The translations under genes and the position numbers were made by a program. The notes below the pieces were generated by a model, which made no database searches, was not told where the DNA came from, and saw nothing but the letters and a program-made list of their open reading frames with translations. Below are positions 5,573 through 5,738 of a stretch of DNA of 5,738 nucleotides, in pieces; position 1 is the first letter of the stretch, and every line of letters begins with the position of its first letter. Where the stretch lies: positions 1 to 5,738 of the forward strand of contig CADBNP010000075.1 of assembly GCA_902796095.1 (NCBI GenBank). The letters run 5' to 3'. This DNA comes from an uncultured Aeromonadales bacterium. Its GTDB lineage: Bacteria > Pseudomonadota > Gammaproteobacteria > Enterobacterales > Succinivibrionaceae.

Positions 5573-5738
5573 AGCCAAACAGAATTATTCTGCCGTTCTC
5601 AGTGCTGCTCCTTGCATCCCAGGCATATGCTGCCGAACCGGGATCCTTCAGGCTGAAAATGGATGATCAGCATATGCTGGTATCTTCCTTTGCCATGGAG
5701 AAGTATCTTCCGGAAAATGCCAGAAAAATAGCATCCGA
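5569..5738 (+). CDS. Exported protein, 5' end only (position of the LolA-like ApeL)
   Basis: This frame opens at the ATG overlapping the thioesterase stop and runs off the right edge after 56 codons. The N-terminus has a basic start (MKPNR), a hydrophobic core (IILPFSVLLLA) and a likely signal peptidase I site after AYA at residues 20-22, so the mature protein would begin AEPGS and be periplasmic. There is no lipobox cysteine. In other ape clusters this slot holds a LolA-like outer-membrane lipoprotein carrier (ApeL), but the visible 34 mature residues are too few and not distinctive enough to confirm that fold. The gene is real on grounds of signal peptide and overlap; its identity is open. 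Confidence 0.7.
   Translation, partial: MKPNRIILPFSVLLLASQAYAAEPGSFRLKMDDQHMLVSSFAMEKYLPENARKIAS

Overview
The window holds the middle of an aryl polyene (APE) pigment biosynthesis cluster of the type described in Gram-negative bacteria such as Escherichia coli and Xenorhabdus. All genes are on the + strand, tightly packed, and in the order known from gammaproteobacterial ape clusters. I read it as: the tail of an upstream gene (2-82), an ApeD-like lysophospholipid acyltransferase (76-936), a 239-bp non-coding gap with a likely promoter (937-1175), two acyl carrier proteins ApeE (1176-1436) and ApeF (1449-1703), the AMP ligase ApeH (1690-3156), the hot-dog dehydratase ApeI (3137-3493), a family 2 glycosyltransferase (3487-4215), an LpxL/HtrB-like acyltransferase (4212-5150), the thioesterase ApeK (5147-5572), and the first 56 codons of a protein with a signal peptide (5569 to the window end).

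How the parts would work together: ApeH activates an aryl acid (4-hydroxybenzoate in the characterised systems) and loads it on an ACP. Ketosynthases and a ketoreductase, which must be encoded outside this window, extend it. ApeI removes water in each cycle to build the conjugated polyene. ApeK would release or proof-read the chain. The two acyltransferases and the glycosyltransferase would build the glycolipid to which the pigment is attached. The last, secreted protein sits where the LolA-like carrier that helps move the product to the outer membrane is normally encoded.

Three departures from the usual layout stand out. No gene for the small membrane protein (ApeG, COG4648) lies between the second ACP and the ligase: those two genes overlap by 14 bp. 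The glycosyltransferase and acyltransferase, which I recall as one fused ApeJ protein in enterobacterial clusters, are two proteins joined by a 4-base GTGA overlap. A 239-bp gap with a TATAAT box splits apeD from the ACP genes, although every other junction overlaps or is 12 bp.

Organism: a Gram-negative bacterium, most likely a gammaproteobacterium, judged from the cluster type and gene order. GC content looks mid-range by eye, and arginine is very often AGA, unlike E. coli. An anaerobic, gut-type lineage such as Succinivibrionaceae would fit, but this is a guess from codon style only. I found no RNA gene, CRISPR array, insertion sequence or clear terminator.
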